The position numbers and the translations under genes were made by a program. The notes beneath the pieces are model-generated. The model saw only the letters and a list, made by a program, of their open reading frames with translations, ran no database searches and was not told where the DNA came from. From Verrucomicrobiales bacterium (lineage in GTDB: Bacteria; Verrucomicrobiota; Verrucomicrobiia; Verrucomicrobiales; DEV007), in assembly GCA_021648365.1 (NCBI GenBank), contig JAKISY010000072.1, positions 1 through 24,571 on the forward strand: 24,571 nucleotides of DNA. Direction: 5' to 3'. The number at the start of each line of letters is the position of its first letter. Positions within the stretch are counted from its first letter, which is position 1. This document shows, piece after piece, positions 1 through 8,050 of the stretch.

Positions 1-341
1 AGGCTGTAGGTTTTTAGGGGAGAGGTTGGGAAAGGTGGGGCTCACGCAGAGACGCGGAGACGCAGAGGTGAGAAAGATGAGATCACCATGAAGGGATTGA
101 AGGGATTGAAGTTAAGAGGTGGGTGGGTAGTAGTTTAGGCTGTAGGTATTTAGGGGGAAGTTAGAAGGTTGAATTAGGAAAACTTAAACTTAAACCTTAA
201 CTTAAACTCAGGAGTTGGGGATGGCTCACGCAGCCGAATCCCGCTTTCGAGGGTGAAGACAGGCGACCTAAAAGGTCGAGCGAAGCGTCCAAAGACACGC
301 AGACGCAGAGGGAAGATAGGGAAAGATGGGATCAAAATTAT
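1..341. repeat. Repeat-rich intergenic region with no gene
   Basis: No plausible coding frame is seen. The stretch is a patchwork of short modules that recur elsewhere in the window. AGGCTGTAGGTTTTTAGG-type copies lie at 1-25 and 137-160, and recur at 1091-1114 and 20975-21000. A CTCACGCAGAGACGCGGAG module lies at 39-68 and recurs at 12463-12492. A module with repeated ATGAAGG/TTGAAGG steps lies at 84-111 and recurs near 1135 and 12551. An A/T-rich run of TTAAAC steps lies near 179-210, with relatives near 18851 and 21200. A copy of the CTCACGCA module carrying an insert spans 223-312. Whether these are mobile, transcribed or only decaying DNA cannot be told from the sequence. Confidence 0.75.
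223..312. repeat. CTCACGCA repeat module carrying a ~65-nt insert
   Basis: The ends (GGCTCACGCA on the left, ACGCAGACGCAGAG on the right) match the uninterrupted module at 39-68 and 12463-12492. Between them lies about 65 nt starting GCCGAATCC and ending near TCCAAAGA. The insert contains a small inverted repeat, CGACCT then AGGTCG, with a short loop. The same insert at the same point occurs at 21077-21163 and 21354-21442, so this is a repeat within a repeat. Boundaries are by eye and may be off by a few bases. Confidence 0.7.
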
Positions 342-767
342 TTATTCAATCAATCCAGTTGCGCGTTGATCCATTAGGAATGCCCCTGGTGTCCTGATAT
401 TCATTCCGTAGATGGCATTGCCAATGGTATTTTGGAAATCCTCTCGATCAAGCGTTAGTAGCACATCTGCCTTCGCTGCGAGTGCGGCCAACAAAACAGG
501 GCGATCCTTGCTCTTGGGGAAAACTAGTAATTTGTCCAGCGTTAAAGCATCGGGCTTGATTTCGAGGATTGGCTTAATGTCATCCCGCCAGACATGAGGG
601 GCTTGGCCAGGCAATTTGTGCAGATTCTGCACTGTTTCTGATACACACCACGGGCATGAAACTGTTCGCCAGTCACATGCCAGGGCATTCTCGAAAACAT
701 AACGCGAAGCCCCCGAGCCAGACCCGCTTGCTGCTAGCAGTACGCTGGCATCACAAAATAGAATCAT
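342..767 (-). CDS. vapC: PIN-domain toxin (VapC-like ribonuclease)
   Basis: A 141-residue protein with the length and layout of type II PIN toxins, which are metal-dependent RNases. The acidic residues expected in the active site are visible: D6 in FCDAS, E44 in CVSETV, D88 in SKDRPVL, and D107 in LTLDREDF. The stretch KDRPVLLAALAAKADVLLT is typical of the family. The start codon overlaps the stop of the upstream AbrB-type gene by 4 bases (ATGA), the usual antitoxin-toxin coupling, so translation of the toxin probably depends on the antitoxin. The pair is isolated between repeat-rich gaps, as often seen for mobile addiction modules. The RNA target cannot be inferred. The gene looks intact. 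Confidence 0.85.
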   Translation of the reverse strand: MILFCDASVLLAASGSGSGASRYVFENALACDWRTVSCPWCVSETVQNLHKLPGQAPHVWRDDIKPILEIKPDALTLDKLLVFPKSKDRPVLLAALAAKADVLLTLDREDFQNTIGNAIYGMNIRTPGAFLMDQRATGLIE

Positions 768-1021
768 TTACGTTGAGATTTCTTTTTTTTTTCAAGTAAA
801 AATGTCTGCATTTCCTCCTCATCCTTACGCAGCCATTCCTTGAGTTTTTTTTCAGGGATATCCCTAAGAGGAACTGCTGCGGCTGGGGTTAATATCAGTT
901 CATTTTCTCGTTCTTCCAGAATAAGTAAGCTTCCATCCATGCTATCTAAACCATACTTACGCCGAATACTGGGTGGGAGCGTGATGGTTCCCCGTTTACT
1001 GATTGGTAATATCGTATTCAT
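764..1021 (-). CDS. vapB: AbrB/MazE-type antitoxin of the PIN toxin
   Basis: About 85 residues. The N-terminus, MNTILPISKRGTITLPP, is a SpoVT/AbrB swapped-hairpin DNA-binding domain, including the conserved R-G-x-I-x-L-P core. The C-terminal half is charged, with a lysine-rich end (EKKKKSQRK), and would be the toxin-binding tail. I chose the ATG at 1021 because the domain begins there. An in-frame ATG at 1036 would add five residues (MLHCS), and neither start has a clear Shine-Dalgarno sequence. The gene precedes and overlaps the PIN toxin by 4 bases. By analogy with VapBC and MazEF pairs it should neutralise the toxin and repress its own promoter, which would lie in 1022-1090. Confidence 0.83.
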   Translation of the reverse strand: MNTILPISKRGTITLPPSIRRKYGLDSMDGSLLILEERENELILTPAAAVPLRDIPEKKLKEWLRKDEEEMQTFLLEKKKKSQRK

Positions 1022-1090
1022 GCTGCAATGTAACATTACGGTATTGCGGCAGCAAGGGGGATTTTTTTATAAGGAGGGCCGTAGGAATTT

Positions 1091-1160
1091 AGGCTGTAGG
1101 TTTATAGGAGGAAGACCGGGAGAGGAGGGGCTCACCATGAAGAACGTGAAGTTTTTCATG
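1091..1160. repeat. Composite intergenic repeat (GGCTGTAGG and ATGAAG modules)
   Basis: Positions 1091-1114 match the AGGCTGTAGG module at 1 and 137. Positions 1132-1160 (CTCACCATGAAGAACGTGAAG) are a variant of the module at 84-111 and 12551-12570. The remainder of 1022-1230 shows no gene. Confidence 0.6.
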
Positions 1161-1230
1161 TTGTAGGGCGAGCGCCTCGCTTGCCATAATTATGGGGAGC
1201 AGTGTATATTGGTTTGAAGAAGCTTGCGCG

Positions 1231-1588
1231 TTATTTTACAGGTAGGAGTTTACCCACATCGTCAAGGCGGACGATTTTGAAAGTGCCGTCTTTCCAGAGG
1301 GCGATGACTTCAGCGGTGGCTTCTTTGGTTTGGTGGTAGAAGCCATAACAGTGTTCGACATCGACTCCAGAGCGTTTTGCCAGAGATGCGGCTTTGTCAG
1401 CACCAAAGAGCACGGAGGCTTTGTCGAAGCTTGCCTCTTTTTCTAACCGGAGAATTCCATCCAATGAGATCTCTTTGCGTTTGATGAAGGGTGAGCATGT
1501 CGGGGGTGAACTTGGGAGGTAATACAAAATACTTGGACGCGCCTGGGTAATCGCCTTTTTCAAGCAAGGCGTAGGTGGTTTTGTTCAT
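1231..1588 (-). pseudogene. Frameshifted small protein of unknown function
   Basis: Two minus-strand frames join into one protein. The first reads MNKTTYALLEKGDYPGASK and on to FTPDMLT, starting at 1588. The second begins at FIKRKEISLDG and ends with DDVGKLLPVK at 1231. They join if one G is removed from the GGG at 1489-1491 (plus strand), which gives about 118 residues. The pattern of a short helix with 'LEKGDY', then residues that could form a small alpha-beta fold ending in 'EVIALWKDGTFKIV', resembles NTF2/DUF4878-like proteins, but I cannot name a family with confidence. There is no signal peptide, and the 5' end abuts the truncated PQQ gene on the opposite strand, so the true N-terminus may be lost. 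A sequencing error is the alternative for the frameshift. Confidence 0.6.
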
Positions 1589-2423
1589 GAACGATGCGGC
1601 GGTGCATCTGACGGCACTTAGTTTGGATGGGGAGGTGCTTTGGCAAAAAAAGGTGGGAGATTTTAAATCTCACTGGGGCTACAGTGCATCACCGATTTTG
1701 TATAAGGATCTGGTTTTGGTGGCGGCGGATCACGCTAATGGTGGATACGTCACTGCCCTGGATCGCAAGACGGGAAAGGTGGTGTGGAAACAAGATCGTC
1801 CTAAATCGCCGAATTATCCGTCACCGGTGGTTTGTAAGGTGGCAGGCAAAGATCAACTCATCATCGCTGGCTGTAAAATGATGGCTGCCTACGATCCTGC
1901 CAGTGGCAAGCTTCTGTGGAGTGCGCCCGATGCGACGACGGAGGAATGTGTTGGTTCGGTGGTGGTGGAGGGTGGGCTGGCTTTTGCCAGTGGGGGTTAT
2001 CCAAAAAAAGAAACGGTGGCGGTGAAAGCGGACGGTTCGGGGGAGGTAGTGTGGCGCAATGAGGTGCAGGTTTACGTGCCTTCGATGTTGACCTACGAGG
2101 GGTATTTGTATGCGATCACCGACAAGGGTATGGCGTATTGTTTTGAAGCGGCGACGGGTAAAGAAATGTGGAAAGAAAGACTGGGTGGGGTGTTCAACTC
2201 ATCGCCGGTATTGGCGGGAGGGCACATTTTTATGATCAGTCAGGAAGGGCTGACTTTTGTGATCAAGCCTGATCCAAAAAAACTCGATGTGGTAGCCAAA
2301 AATAAACTGGGCGGTGATGTGTTCGCCACGCCGTCTTTTGCTGGAGATCAGATTTACTTGAGGGTCTCGGAGAAGGTGGGCGGCAAGCGTCAGGAGTTTT
2401 TGTATTGTGTGGGAGAAAGATAA
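1575..2423 (+). pseudogene. PQQ-like beta-propeller protein, N-terminally truncated
   Basis: The frame encodes about 282 residues of a PQQ-like (pyrrolo-quinoline quinone type) beta-propeller. Blade motifs are visible: VTALDRKTGKVVWKQ, AAYDPASGKLLWSAP and YCFEAATGKEMWKERL. Relatives in Verrucomicrobiota and Planctomycetota are secreted proteins of roughly 400-450 residues with a signal peptide and several blades before this point (family knowledge). Here the frame is closed by a stop at 1572-1574, the only start is a GTG at 1575 inside a blade (VLFMNDAAVHLTALSLDGE), and no signal peptide or ribosome-binding site is present. The 5' third therefore appears deleted. The 3' part has no further lesions. 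The function of these propellers is not established; they are probably not enzymes on their own. Confidence 0.75.
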
Positions 2424-2430
2424 TCGCCAC

Positions 2431-2443
2431 GCAATGCCATTGC
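2431..2443. repeat. Short palindrome GCAATG-C-CATTGC
   Basis: A perfect 6-bp stem with a one-base centre lies just after the PQQ stop and before the convergent sialidase end. It resembles ACGCAATGGTATTGCGT at 19075-19091. No T-run follows on either strand, so it is not a classical terminator. Confidence 0.5.
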
Positions 2444-2541
2444 GCTTATTAGATTTGAGATTTGAAATGTGAGATTTAAAATTCGGCCATCTGCACTTCG
2501 TTCAGGCTGCGTGAGCCAATCTTATTCTTCGGAGCTGAAGT

Positions 2542-3570
2542 TCATGGCTTGCCAATAAAATCTTGCTCGTGGATTTTTACTCTTAGTCCCATTGCATGGT
2601 GGTGATCCAGATTTCGCCGGGGTGGCGTTCGAGAACGTAGGGGTAGGAGATCCAGGTTTTTGCTTTGCGGGCGATGACGGTGGGAGGGGTCCAGCTTTCT
2701 CCGTCATTGTCGGAGAAGGCGATGGAGAGTTCTTCGCGGTGCCAACTGCCCGCTCGTTGTGAATAGTTGCCAGAGCGACGTTCGTATGTGGTTTTTCCTT
2801 CGGGGTAAAGTTGATTCCAGACCAAGAGTAGTCGTCCGCTTGCTAGACGTTTGAGCATCGCGGGAGCACTGCTGGCACCGATGCTGGCGGGTTTCATTTT
2901 TGTCCAGGTTCGTCCCTTGTCGGATGAGGTGGTGGCCGCGTCCGCCGAAATCGAGCAACTGCCCGGGAGTCCAGGTTTTGCCTTCATCGGAGGAGACGTA
3001 GGGTTGGGTGGCGTGGCGAGCTTCTTTGATCAGCAGGGGTTGCACGGTGACGACTACTTCGCCGCTGCGAGTCTGGATCATATCGCGGATAGCTCCGCAG
3101 TAACCTTTCATGATGCGTTGGGCATCGATCCAGGTTTTGCCATCGTCAAGACTGCGCATCGACCAAAAATCGAGTCTGGAATCTGGGGCGGGACGGTTTT
3201 TTTCTTTGTCCCACTTCCATTTGCGCTCGCTGGCGAGGTTCATGAATACGAGAATGGTCGTAACTTTTTTGCTGCGAATCAGAGCGCGTTCGTTGCTGAT
3301 TTTCACCACAGGACCGTTGGGCAACAAGGGGCTGGACTGCCAGGTTTTTCCATCGTCAGCGCTGCGGTAAGAGCGGTCGTCCTTGATGGTGAGCAGGTGG
3401 TCATTGGGAAGAATCACAAAAGGACCCATCATTTGTCCGGGTATGGAGGTGACTCGTTTTTCGAGCTGTATCAGGTCTGGATTTGATGGGTCATTTTGAG
3501 CGATGCCGAGCGTGGTGCTAAGATAACCCATGAGAAGGGCGGAAAAAATAGAGTTGAAGGGTTTGAGCAT
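2542..3570 (-). pseudogene. Secreted sialidase-like (BNR/Asp-box) protein, multiply disrupted
   Basis: The gene starts at the ATG at 3570 with a signal peptide (MLKPFNSIFSALLMGY, then TTLGIAQ). Five Asp boxes are visible across two frames: SADDGKTW, SLDDGKTW, SSDEGKTW, SDKGRTW and SDNDGESW. Family members (exo-sialidase-type six-bladed propellers, about 370 residues) have a continuous reading frame. Here the frame changes after GGRGHH near 2925-2935, where about 25-30 residues expected after 'GHHDG' also seem missing. A second shift at about 2588-2591, where one G is missing from a GGG run, closes the frame after TTMQ. Restoring it gives GLRVKIHEQDFIGKP and a stop at 2542, which is the family C-terminus. 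The substrate is unknown. The gene is divergent from the intact sulfatase at 3727. Confidence 0.82.
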
Positions 3571-3726
3571 GGCTGAACGGTAGCACTTCTGGGGGGGGGA
3601 TGATCGAACGCTCTTTGTGTTGAGCGGAGGACGAAGGGGAGAAAGCGGCGTCGAGCCGCGCGCACTCCAAAGAATGAGGCGGGATTGCGCCATTGACGAT
3701 AGGGAAAGTGGTGGGAGATTCGTTCT

Positions 3727-5391
3727 ATGATGAGAAAAGCATGGAGATATTTTGTAGGCGGATTTTTTCTGTTACTGGCTTTGCAAGGGCTGCGAGTGGA
3801 GGTGGTAGCGGAGGAGAACTCCAAGCGTCCCAATATTGTTTTTGCTTTTGCGGATGACTGGGGGCGTTATGCGAGTGCTTATGCGAAGGTGGATAAGGTA
3901 GTGGGGCCGAATGCCATCATTCAAACGCCTCATTTCGATCGAGTGGCGAAAGAGGGTGTGTTGTTCACCAATGCTTTTGTTACCTCGCCATCCTGCACAC
4001 CTTGTCGCAGTTCTTTGCTGTCAGGGCAGTATTTCTTTCGTACGGGTCTGGGGGCGATTCTGGTGGGGGCGGAATGGGATGCAAAAATCCCTTCGTTCCC
4101 GTTGTTGCTAAAGAAGTCGGGTTATCATATAGGGCAGACTTATAAGGTTTGGAGTCCAGGCAAGCCGAATGACGCGCCTTATGGTGAACGCAAATACGAA
4201 TACGAATCCGCGGGGCGTAAGTTTAATACTTTTTCTCAGAATGTGACTCGAATGATGGATGAGGGAGGCAAGACGATGCAGGAGGCCAAGCAGGTGCTCT
4301 ACGATGAGGTGACGGGTAATTTTGATTTGTTTCTGGAGGATCGGGAGAATAAAGAGCAGCCTTTTTGTTATTGGTTCGGGCCGACTAATGTGCATCGTAA
4401 ATGGATCAAAGGATCGGGTAAACGCTTGTGGGGATTGAACCCTGATGACTTGAAGGGTGCGATGCCGGAGTTTGTACCGGATGTGCCAGTGGTGAGGGAG
4501 GATTTTGCTGACTATCTTGGGGAGGCGATGGCGTTCGATGCGGCTTTGGGTTTGTTGTTAGACAAGCTGGAAGCTATTGGGGAATTGGAAAATACCATCG
4601 TGGTGGTGAGCGGGGATCACGGCACGCCAGGGTTCACGCACGGCAAGACCAATCTCTATGATTTTGGTACTGGGGTTCCTTTGGCGATTCGCTGGCCGGC
4701 TAAGGTGCCAGCAGGAAGAGTGGTGAAGGATTTTGTTAATCTGATGGATTTGGCACCGACTTTCCTAGAGGCTGGTATCACAAAGATACCAGAGGTGATG
4801 ACGGGTAAGAGTTTGGTGAATGTATTAACTTCAAAAAAAGATGGCTGGGTGGACCCTAGTCGGGACTTTGTGGTGACGGGAAGGGAGCGTCATGTGGGCA
4901 TGGCGCGCACGGGTAATCTGCCTTATCCGCAGCGGGCGATCCGGACCAAGGATTTCCTCTACATTCGTAACTTCAAACCGGATCGCTGGCCACAGGGCAA
5001 TCCTTATGGATTGAGTGAAGGCAAGCAGCCCTCGAAAGAGGATTTGATCGAAGATACGCGCGCGACTTTTCCTGATATGGACTCTAGTCCTACCAAAGCG
5101 TGGCTGGTGATGAATCGTGATAATGTGTCAGCGCAGGGTCCCAAGTATTTTGATTGGGCTTTTGCTAAACGTCCTGGTGAGGAGTTGTATGACCTGCGTG
5201 AAGATCCAGATCAGTTGAAAAATTTGGCTGATGAGTCGGGTTACGCTGAGGTGAGGGAGAAATTGTCGACACGCTTGATGGGGATTCTCAAGGATGCTAA
5301 AGATCCGCGTGTGATGGGAGATGGCAGTACTTTTGACAAGGCTCCTTATACTAACTTGGGTAAACCTAGGAAGAAGAAAAAGAAGAAGTGA
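3727..5391 (+). CDS. Secreted sulfatase (type I, alkaline phosphatase fold)
   Basis: A 554-residue protein with an N-terminal signal sequence (hydrophobic segment around residues 9-21). The sulfatase signature CTPCRSSLLSG lies at 90-100. C90 fits C-x-P-x-R and would be converted to formylglycine by a maturase not present in this window. Metal ligands are suggested by D43-D44 (FADDW) and D297-H298 (SGDHG), with H223 (NVHRKW) and K307 (HGKTNL) as likely sulfate-binding residues. Such enzymes cut sulfate esters from polysaccharides in the periplasm or outside the cell. The substrate cannot be read from sequence. The C-terminus ends in an odd lysine run (GKPRKKKKKK). I chose the ATG at 3727 because it precedes the signal peptide and a GGGAG lies about 10 nt upstream. 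The neighbouring divergent sialidase suggests a former glycan-degradation locus. Confidence 0.9.
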   Translation: MMRKAWRYFVGGFFLLLALQGLRVEVVAEENSKRPNIVFAFADDWGRYASAYAKVDKVVGPNAIIQTPHFDRVAKEGVLFTNAFVTSPSCTPCRSSLLSGQYFFRTGLGAILVGAEWDAKIPSFPLLLKKSGYHIGQTYKVWSPGKPNDAPYGERKYEYESAGRKFNTFSQNVTRMMDEGGKTMQEAKQVLYDEVTGNFDLFLEDRENKEQPFCYWFGPTNVHRKWIKGSGKRLWGLNPDDLKGAMPEFVPDVPVVREDFADYLGEAMAFDAALGLLLDKLEAIGELENTIVVVSGDHGTPGFTHGKTNLYDFGTGVPLAIRWPAKVPAGRVVKDFVNLMDLAPTFLEAGITKIPEVMTGKSLVNVLTSKKDGWVDPSRDFVVTGRERHVGMARTGNLPYPQRAIRTKDFLYIRNFKPDRWPQGNPYGLSEGKQPSKEDLIEDTRATFPDMDSSPTKAWLVMNRDNVSAQGPKYFDWAFAKRPGEELYDLREDPDQLKNLADESGYAEVREKLSTRLMGILKDAKDPRVMGDGSTFDKAPYTNLGKPRKKKKKK

Positions 5392-5504
5392 AAAATTTAG
5401 AACACCAGGCATGCAGCGATCAATTATGATACTACCTGTCGCCGTCAAGAATCAGCCACTCGACCTAGCACTAGGAGCTTGATGAAACTAAGAGAAGAAA
5501 ATTG

Positions 5505-5653
5505 AACCACAGAGCGCACAGAGTTCACAGAGGTAGGAAAGAGTTTTTTAATGGCAGAAGTTTGAAGGCTCATCTGTATTTTCAATCATCCTTGAACCTT
5601 TTCCTATCTGTATCTCTCACTCCGGTCTCTGTGCCTTCTGCGTCCTCCGTGGT
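5505..5653. repeat. Imperfect terminal-inverted-repeat element (CACAGAG type)
   Basis: The left arm starts CCACAGAGCGCACAGAG at 5507 and reaches about 5533. The right arm, near 5625-5652, reads on the opposite strand CCACGGAGGACGCAGAAGG followed by CACAGAG. The arms are about 25 nt with several mismatches, separated by about 90 nt of non-coding DNA. This has the look of a small non-autonomous element or a decayed palindromic repeat. The rest of 5392-5713 holds no gene that I can see. Confidence 0.6.
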
Positions 5654-5713
5654 GATAGATGATTTGTAACTCTATTGTTTTGCGAAACGTGAAACATGAG
5701 TTTAATGTTAATT

Positions 5714-5980
5714 ATGAAAACGATTACCGTTCGAGAAATGAAAGCTCAGTGGGCTGAGGTGGAGGCGCAAGTAAGGGAGGGAGAGATTTTTGAAGTGATC
5801 AATCGGGGTAAACCTACGGTGCGTATCTTACCAGCAACACCTCGACCTATATTAAAATGGGAGGATCACCTCGCAACGGCTATTCCCGGAACAGGTAGAA
5901 CTGCTGAGGAAACCGTGAAGGTCGCTGGTGATCGTCAAAGAACTCTCGCAGGGCGAGCTGGGTTGCGGGTGAATCCGTAA
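5714..5980 (+). CDS. Phd/YefM-family antitoxin without an adjacent toxin
   Basis: An 88-residue protein starting MKTITVREMKAQWAEVEAQV. The pattern of a short beta strand, then VREMKAxW, then GEIFEVINRGKPTVRILP is the Phd/YefM antitoxin fold, which binds DNA with its N-terminus and the toxin with its C-terminus. I prefer the ATG at 5714 to an in-frame ATG at 5696, because the fold begins there. Normally a PIN or RelE toxin follows within a few bases, but none is present. The next real gene is the TIR protein at 6173, after a palindromic repeat. The C-terminal end (QRTLAGRAGLRVNP) is unlike the short charged ends I expect for this subgroup and may be altered by a frameshift. Function as a lone regulator or a remnant is unresolved. 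Confidence 0.75.
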   Translation: MKTITVREMKAQWAEVEAQVREGEIFEVINRGKPTVRILPATPRPILKWEDHLATAIPGTGRTAEETVKVAGDRQRTLAGRAGLRVNP

Positions 5981-6050
5981 GGATTGATTACATCTTCGGA
6001 AAATTGGATAAACGGGAAGTCTTAGTAAGGGCATTTTGGGAAATCTTGAT

Positions 6051-6122
6051 GTAGAGTGGGTGTCCCCACCCGCTGGCGGTGGTTAGGCAGTAAGGGGAAG
6101 CGGGTGAGGACACCCGCGCTAC
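6051..6122. repeat. Palindromic element with 24-nt arms
   Basis: The left arm at 6051-6074 (GTAGAGTGGGTGTCC and on to CACCCGCT) pairs with the right arm at 6099-6122, with 21 of 24 positions matching. The spacer is 24 nt. Each arm also contains a small internal palindrome (GGGTG-TCC-CCACCC on the left). A half copy lies at 12262-12285. It sits about 50 bp before the TIR gene. It could fold into a long hairpin in RNA; no T-run follows. Confidence 0.75.
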
Positions 6123-6172
6123 TTTTAAGAGTGCAAATTTGCGATTTTTTATAGTGCGATTAGTGTCTGGGC

Positions 6173-8050
6173 ATGGCTAAGATATTTCTCTCCTATCGTC
6201 GGGCTGACGGGGTGGCTTCGGGTGCTCGCAGTTTGATTTATCAAAAACTTCAAGAGCATTATGGCGCAAAAAGTGTGTTCATGGATGTCGAGCGGATGGA
6301 GGTGGCGAGGGACTTCCGCGAATGTCTGCAAGAGGAATTGGTGAATACAGATGTGATGTTAGTTTTGATTGGTCCAGATTGGACGGAGCTGATGCAGCAG
6401 CGGGGTGGTGGCGAAGATGACTTTGTGCTGATTGAAATCGAAACAGCTTTGCGTTTGGATAAGCCGGTATTGCCATTGCTACTGGGAGGGGCGCATATGC
6501 CGAGCGCGGAGCAGGTGCCGGAGTCCATTAAAGCGTTTACCTTTATCCATGGAGTCGATATGGATACGGGGCGTTATTTCAACGAGGGTATGTCGCGCTT
6601 GTGTGCGGATTTGGATGAGCATATTTTTATGGGTCACATTTCGCGCAAGAAGCTGCATAAGGGTTTTTGGTATGCGGGTGCTGCTGTGGCGGTGATGATG
6701 ATCGTAGCTCTGGCTGCGCTGACGATGGGAGAGAAGTCGATGCAGCCAGTGGTCGAGCGCACGGCGGTTTCGGCGGAGAAGGTTGCGGTGAATACGGAAA
6801 AAATGGCAGCTTCGACGGAATCCATTTCTGGTGATACCAAAGAGATGGCAAAATCTTTGGATAAAATCGCCAGCTCCTTTGAATCCCTAAAAACAGATGG
6901 GATCATTGAACAGGCAGATTCGGCTAATGAGTTTTACCACAATGCTCGCATCCATGAACTGGAGGGAGACTATGCCAAGGCACGGGCTGCGTATCTTGGT
7001 TATTTTAAGTTCAAGCAGGATAAGATCGATCCTCATCTTCGTTACACGGCTATGTTACGGGTGCAGGAGGGTTTGGAGGGAGCTAGGGAGAGTTATGCGA
7101 TATTAGCGAAAACTTTCCCTACTGATCTATTGGCGCCACAGTTGGCAAAGGCGCTGTTGTATCCACGGGCGCAGCGGGTGCCGAAGTTGCAGCAACTAGC
7201 TAGTGAGCATCCTGATTATACACCAGTGTATCATTTCCTAGCTTTGGATTATTCGGCGGATCGTCTGGGTGCTCGTTCGATAGGGGACATGCGTGAACAG
7301 AAGGTGTATTTGGCACGGTTTCAGGAGCTAGATCAGGCAGGCAAGCTGTTGCGTCATTTTGTGGATCAAGAGCAAGCAACTGGCTGGCGAGCTTCAGCTG
7401 ATGCTGCATTGAAAGAGTTGCAGGCGCAGATGGCTACTACGGTTTTGGAGAACCCGGTTCGACTGACTTGGATGAAACACAATGCTGGTTGGAATGGCAA
7501 TGTGGCGATCGCTGAGGCGAGCACAGAATTGTGGTGGAAAACGGCGGAGATGGAGAGCTTTAAAAAGACGCCGATGATGGATTATGTGGATAATCGTACG
7601 GGAAAAATGTTGCCGACGCCTTACTTTTCTTTGCCAGTTAAACAGGTAGCGACTGAGATCAGTATCAAATATAAGGATCGCAATGGGGTTGAGAGGGGAC
7701 CTTTTGTATTTGAATTTGAGCCTGCTTCGCAGTCGGCGAAGAATGATATCAAGATGCTGCAAATGACAAACACGAGTTGGGTGTCGCTTCGTGAATTTGA
7801 TGGCAAGCTGTTGCTCTATTTCACGACGCTGTTGAGTTATAGGGGGGCGATAGATAAAATCACCTATGGTGTAGATAAGGAAATTCCCGCTACAGATTTC
7901 CCTTTTGCGGAGTGGAATCAATCGGGTATGGCGCAGATCACTGGTGATATGAAGACTTACCTTACGGTGCCGCTGGAGACTCGCTTTGTGACGGTGCAGT
8001 TGATTTATAAAAATGGTGAAAAAAGTGAAGTGGTACGTTTTGATCGTTGA
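6173..8050 (+). CDS. TIR-domain membrane protein with coiled coil and TPR-like repeats
   Basis: A 625-residue protein. Residues 1-150 are a bacterial TIR domain: MAKIFLSYRRADG at the start, VFMDVERMEVARDF at 36-48, then DVMLVLIGPDW and DDFVLIEIETALRLDKPVLP. E88 and E90 are candidates for the catalytic glutamate of NAD+-cleaving TIRs. A single hydrophobic segment lies at about 165-184 (YAGAAVAVMMIVALAALTM). Residues 195-240 are a heptad-like coiled coil (TEKMAASTESISGDTKEM). Residues 250-420 look like TPR/Sel1-type helices (YHNARIHELEGDYAKARAAY). The final 200 residues are probably beta-rich and match no family I recognise. If the TIR is cytoplasmic, the repeat and C-terminal parts would be periplasmic. 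The NlpC/P60 gene follows after 54 bp. Whether it signals, cleaves NAD+ or acts in defence is inference. Confidence 0.85.
   Translation: MAKIFLSYRRADGVASGARSLIYQKLQEHYGAKSVFMDVERMEVARDFRECLQEELVNTDVMLVLIGPDWTELMQQRGGGEDDFVLIEIETALRLDKPVLPLLLGGAHMPSAEQVPESIKAFTFIHGVDMDTGRYFNEGMSRLCADLDEHIFMGHISRKKLHKGFWYAGAAVAVMMIVALAALTMGEKSMQPVVERTAVSAEKVAVNTEKMAASTESISGDTKEMAKSLDKIASSFESLKTDGIIEQADSANEFYHNARIHELEGDYAKARAAYLGYFKFKQDKIDPHLRYTAMLRVQEGLEGARESYAILAKTFPTDLLAPQLAKALLYPRAQRVPKLQQLASEHPDYTPVYHFLALDYSADRLGARSIGDMREQKVYLARFQELDQAGKLLRHFVDQEQATGWRASADAALKELQAQMATTVLENPVRLTWMKHNAGWNGNVAIAEASTELWWKTAEMESFKKTPMMDYVDNRTGKMLPTPYFSLPVKQVATEISIKYKDRNGVERGPFVFEFEPASQSAKNDIKMLQMTNTSWVSLREFDGKLLLYFTTLLSYRGAIDKITYGVDKEIPATDFPFAEWNQSGMAQITGDMKTYLTVPLETRFVTVQLIYKNGEKSEVVRFDR

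Noticed and set aside
1485..1495. Programmed ribosomal frameshift
   Set aside because: No slippery heptamer or downstream structure is evident at 1489-1491, 16608-16611 or 18193-18197; neighbouring genes are also broken by deletions, so decay or sequencing error is simpler.
2851..3486. Plus-strand open frame of 211 residues
   Set aside because: Antisense to the sialidase pseudogene, whose five Asp boxes and signal peptide make the minus strand the true coding strand.
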